Positions 61,450 to 64,000 of a stretch of DNA of 64,000 nt are shown here, piece after piece. The notes under the pieces are model-generated. The model saw only the letters and a list, made by a program, of their open reading frames with translations. It had not been told where the DNA came from and did no database searches. Origin of the DNA: Stutzerimonas stutzeri. Its GTDB lineage: Bacteria; Pseudomonadota; Gammaproteobacteria; Pseudomonadales; Pseudomonadaceae. The position numbers and the translations under genes are program-made. The stretch spans positions 16,971 through 80,970 of the forward strand of contig NZ_PPXG01000012.1 in NCBI RefSeq assembly GCF_002909485.1. Reading direction: 5' to 3'. Position 1 is the stretch's first letter; the number at the start of each line of letters is the position of its first letter.

Positions 61450-62277
61450 ATGCCAACCATCGAGTCCTTGCTGCACAGTGCCGATCTCCCTGATTCGCCG
61501 AGCGCCAGGTTGGACGCCGAGTGGTTACTCGCTGCCGCTCTGGGCAAGTCCACTAGCTACCTGCGCACCTGGCCCGAGCGTGAGGTGCCGGCTGACTGCG
61601 CCGAACGCTTCGCCGCTGATCTGGCGCGGCGTCGGCAGGGGGAGCCGGTTGCCTATATCCTCGGCCGGCAGGGCTTCTGGAGTCTGGAACTTGAAGTTGC
61701 GCCTGATACGCTGATTCCAAGGCCGGATACCGAACTGCTGGTGGAAACCGCCCTGCAATTACTCCCTGCCACGCCCGCGCAGGTGCTCGACCTCGGCACC
61801 GGCACGGGTGCGATCGCTCTGGCGCTGGCTGCCGAACGCCCGGCATGGCGGGTCTGTGGTGTGGACTGCATCGAGGCGGCCGTAGCGCTGGCCGAGCGCA
61901 ATCGCCTGCGCCTTGGGCTACATAATGCTGCATTTACTGTGAGCAACTGGTTCGCGGGGCTCGCTGGCGAGCGCTTCCAGCTGATTGTGAGCAACCCGCC
62001 GTATATCCCCCAGAGTGACCCGCATTTGCAGCAGGGCGACGTCCGTTTCGAGCCACATAGTGCATTGATCGCCGGTCTGGATGGGCTGGACGACATCCGT
62101 TCGATCATCGCCCAGGCGCCGGCGCACTTGCGGCCGGATGGCTGGTTGCTGCTGGAGCATGGCTACGATCAGGCCGAGGCGGTGCGTGTGCTAATGGTTT
62201 CCCAGGGTTTCGAAGATGTGCAAAGCCGGCTCGATCTGGGCGGGCATGAGCGCATCAGCCTTGGGCGGCTACCATGA
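61450..62277 (+). CDS. prmC: Release factor glutamine methyltransferase
   Basis: A 275-aa SAM-dependent methyltransferase acting on the GGQ Gln of release factors. SAM motif VLDLGTGTGAIAL and active-site NPPYIP are present. Follows prfA, its substrate gene. Confidence 0.96.
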   Translation: MPTIESLLHSADLPDSPSARLDAEWLLAAALGKSTSYLRTWPEREVPADCAERFAADLARRRQGEPVAYILGRQGFWSLELEVAPDTLIPRPDTELLVETALQLLPATPAQVLDLGTGTGAIALALAAERPAWRVCGVDCIEAAVALAERNRLRLGLHNAAFTVSNWFAGLAGERFQLIVSNPPYIPQSDPHLQQGDVRFEPHSALIAGLDGLDDIRSIIAQAPAHLRPDGWLLLEHGYDQAEAVRVLMVSQGFEDVQSRLDLGGHERISLGRLP

Positions 62278-62299
62278 TGGTGTTTCGTGAGGTCCGCGG

Positions 62300-63055
62300 A
62301 TGCTGAGTGACGAAGAGCTGCTGCGCTACAGTCGGCAGATCCTGCTCAAGCAGGTTGATATCGAGGGGCAGCTGCGACTCAAGCAGAGCCGCGTGCTGAT
62401 CGTTGGGCTCGGTGGGCTCGGGTCGCCGGTGGCGCTCTATCTGGCCGCCGCCGGGGTCGGTGAACTTCATCTCGCCGATTTCGATACCCTGGATCTGACT
62501 AACTTGCAGCGGCAAATTGCCCATGACACCCCGTCGCTGGGGCGGCACAAGGTCGACTCGGCCATGCTCCGGCTGGAGGCGCTCAACCCGCGTGTGCGTC
62601 TGGTGCCTTACCGCAGCGGTTTGGATGCCGATTCACTCGATGCGGCGGTTGCCCAGGTCGATCTGGTGCTCGATTGCACGGACAACTTCGGTATCCGTGA
62701 GGCGGTGAACGCCGCCTGCGTGAAGGCGAAGAAACCGCTGGTCAGCGGCGCGGCGATCCGCTTCGAGGGACAGCTGTCGGTGTTCGATCCGCGAGTCGAG
62801 ACCAGCCCTTGCTACCACTGCCTCTACGGGCACGGTAGCGAAGCCGAGCTGACCTGCAGTGAGGCCGGTGTAATAGGGCCGTTGGTGGGCATGGTAGGCA
62901 GCCTTCAAGCGCTGGAAGCCCTCAAGCTATTGGTCGGTTTCGGCGAGCCGCTGATTGGCCGGCTGCTATTGGTCGATGCCTTGTCCAGCCGCTTTCGCGA
63001 GCTGAGGGTAAAACGCGATCCGCATTGCGCGGTATGTGGCATCAGCGATGGCTGA
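62300..63055 (+). CDS. moeB: Molybdopterin-synthase adenylyltransferase MoeB (ThiF family)
   Basis: A 251-aa E1-like enzyme that adenylates the C terminus of a sulphur-carrier protein. The ATP loop GLGGLGSPVALYLAAAGVG and zinc pairs CYHC and CAVC are visible, plus the family TCSEAGV region. Overlaps murI by eight bases. Confidence 0.92.
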   Translation: MLSDEELLRYSRQILLKQVDIEGQLRLKQSRVLIVGLGGLGSPVALYLAAAGVGELHLADFDTLDLTNLQRQIAHDTPSLGRHKVDSAMLRLEALNPRVRLVPYRSGLDADSLDAAVAQVDLVLDCTDNFGIREAVNAACVKAKKPLVSGAAIRFEGQLSVFDPRVETSPCYHCLYGHGSEAELTCSEAGVIGPLVGMVGSLQALEALKLLVGFGEPLIGRLLLVDALSSRFRELRVKRDPHCAVCGISDG

Positions 63056-63842
63056 TCGTGCAGCCCCTGTCGGAGTTTTCGACTCAGGCGTCGGTGGGCT
63101 TTCGGTGTTGCGTGAAATCCGTAAGTGCCTGCCGCATGAATCGCTACTCTATCTGGCCGACAGTGCCCATGTGCCCTATGGCGAAAAAAGCCCGGAGTAC
63201 ATCCGCGAGCGCTGCCGTGTGATTGCTGCCTTTCTTGTTGAAAAGGGTGCCAAGGCGCTGGTGGTGGCGTGCAACACCGCGACCGCCGCTGGGGTCACCG
63301 AGTTGCGAGAGTGTTATCCGCAGATGCCGATCGTCGCCATGGAGCCGGCCGTCAAGCCGGCAGCGCTGGCCACCCGAAGTGGCGTCGTCGGAGTGCTTGC
63401 TACTACCGGAACGTTGAAGAGCGCCAGGTTCGCCGCGTTGCTCGATCGATTCGCCGCCGATGTACGCGTCATCACTCAGCCGTGTCCGGGTCTGGTCGAG
63501 CGCATCGAGGCAGGTGATTTGAGCAGTGCCGAAACGCGCGCCATGCTGGCGGGATGGGTTGCTCCACTGCTGGCGCAGGGCTGCGACACGCTGATCCTGG
63601 GCTGCACACACTACCCGTTCATTCGGCCGCTGCTGGTTCAGTTGTTGCCGAGCGACATCCGGTTGATTGATACGGGAGCAGCGGTCGCGCGACACTTGCG
63701 TGAATTGCTGGCGGAGCGCCATCTGCTTGCTAGTGGACGGGCCACACAGGGCTTCTACTGCAGTGGCGATCCGCAGCGAATGGCCCGGGTGCTGCCTATA
63801 CTTTGGGGGGAAAATGCCGTAGTCGAGTTCTTCCCCAATTAG
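63048..63842 (+). CDS. murI: Glutamate racemase
   Basis: A 264-aa racemase providing D-glutamate for peptidoglycan. FDSGVGGLSV and catalytic Cys in ACNTATA and GCTHYP are present. The ATG at 63048 is chosen over a GTG 12 bases upstream because it gives the usual short N terminus. Confidence 0.95.
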   Translation: MADRAAPVGVFDSGVGGLSVLREIRKCLPHESLLYLADSAHVPYGEKSPEYIRERCRVIAAFLVEKGAKALVVACNTATAAGVTELRECYPQMPIVAMEPAVKPAALATRSGVVGVLATTGTLKSARFAALLDRFAADVRVITQPCPGLVERIEAGDLSSAETRAMLAGWVAPLLAQGCDTLILGCTHYPFIRPLLVQLLPSDIRLIDTGAAVARHLRELLAERHLLASGRATQGFYCSGDPQRMARVLPILWGENAVVEFFPN

Positions 63843-63892
63843 GAACTCCAAGCGCAGCGGGGTTTCTCAATTGGGGTATACGGATTTAATGG

Positions 63893-63918
63893 TTGATGGG
63901 GCACCTTCACCCCATCAA
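63893..63918. terminator. Hairpin between convergent genes, possible terminator
   Basis: TTGATGGGG-CACCTTCA-CCCCATCAA, nine-bp stem, with no T run after it. Confidence 0.4.
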
Positions 63919-63931
63919 TCTGATACCACCC

Positions 63932-64000
63932 TCAGATGGTTGATAGATCGACTCCGTAGTTGAGTTCCTCTGCGAAGTCCGGCAGTCCGTAACCGATGGT
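63932..64000 (-). CDS. C-terminal end of an unidentified protein
   Basis: The last 22 codons of a minus-strand frame ending GVDLSTI and stop, open to the right edge. Codon use fits a host gene, and it is convergent with murI. Too short to identify. Confidence 0.4.
   Translation of the reverse strand, partial: TIGYGLPDFAEELNYGVDLSTI

Overview
The window looks like a high-GC gammaproteobacterium of the Pseudomonas stutzeri group (Stutzerimonas). Two signs point there. The closing gene order is the conserved Pseudomonas block ychF-pth-rplY-prs-tRNA-Gln-ispE-lolB-TPR lipoprotein // hemA-prfA-prmC-moeB-murI. The catabolic genes (LiuR-type leucine degradation, OprD porins, probable Crc/Hfq leader sites) are also typical of pseudomonads. 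The species is inferred from content, not from a marker gene.

Layout. 1-2925: otsA (5' end missing), a beta-carbonic anhydrase and an EamA transporter. 3140-19312: a tRNA-Met(CAT) with an integrated filamentous (inovirus-type) prophage of about 16 kb, bounded by a 103-bp perfect direct repeat (3171-3273 and 19210-19312). The prophage lies mostly on the minus strand in M13-like order: regulator, ssDNA-binding protein, coat proteins, terminator, adsorption protein, pVI-like protein, Zot/pI ATPase, hairpin intergenic region, replication protein, tyrosine integrase. Its right third carries a four-gene operon unrelated to phage growth: C5-cytosine methyltransferase, Vsr nuclease, a 990-aa protein with a MORC/Hsp90-like ATPase at its N terminus and a histidine-kinase-like ATPase at its C terminus, and a 571-aa protein with a receiver-like domain. 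This looks like an anti-phage system that signals by phosphorelay, and it is the most interesting feature of the window. 19313-20450 is a remnant of a second related element: a FitAB/VapBC-type toxin-antitoxin pair and the 3' part of an integrase gene.

20513-30029 holds two small membrane proteins and then a catabolic module on the minus strand: OprD-type porin, tannase-family esterase, DoxX protein, sigma-54 activator and a TRAP transporter (DctM, DctQ, DctP). Sigma-54-like promoters and repeated TGTCC-N8-GGACA palindromes lie upstream of the porin, esterase and TRAP genes, so the activator probably controls all three. 30504-40946 is a full leucine/isovalerate pathway (liuABCDE, 3-oxoacid CoA-transferase, thiolase, liuR) ending in acetyl-CoA. 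41263-51557 carries a UV endonuclease, an acyl-CoA ligase, an AhpD-like protein, a second OprD porin and a Liv-type ABC transporter. Copies of a TTTACGTTAACGTAAA palindrome precede liuA, the acyl-CoA ligase and the ABC operon, suggesting one LiuR regulon. AAnAAnAA motifs beside ribosome binding sites in both catabolic blocks suggest Hfq/Crc carbon catabolite repression.

51933-63842 is core housekeeping: translation factors, PRPP and isoprenoid synthesis, lipoprotein sorting, haem synthesis, release-factor modification, MoeB and glutamate racemase. The window closes in the last codons of an unidentified minus-strand gene.
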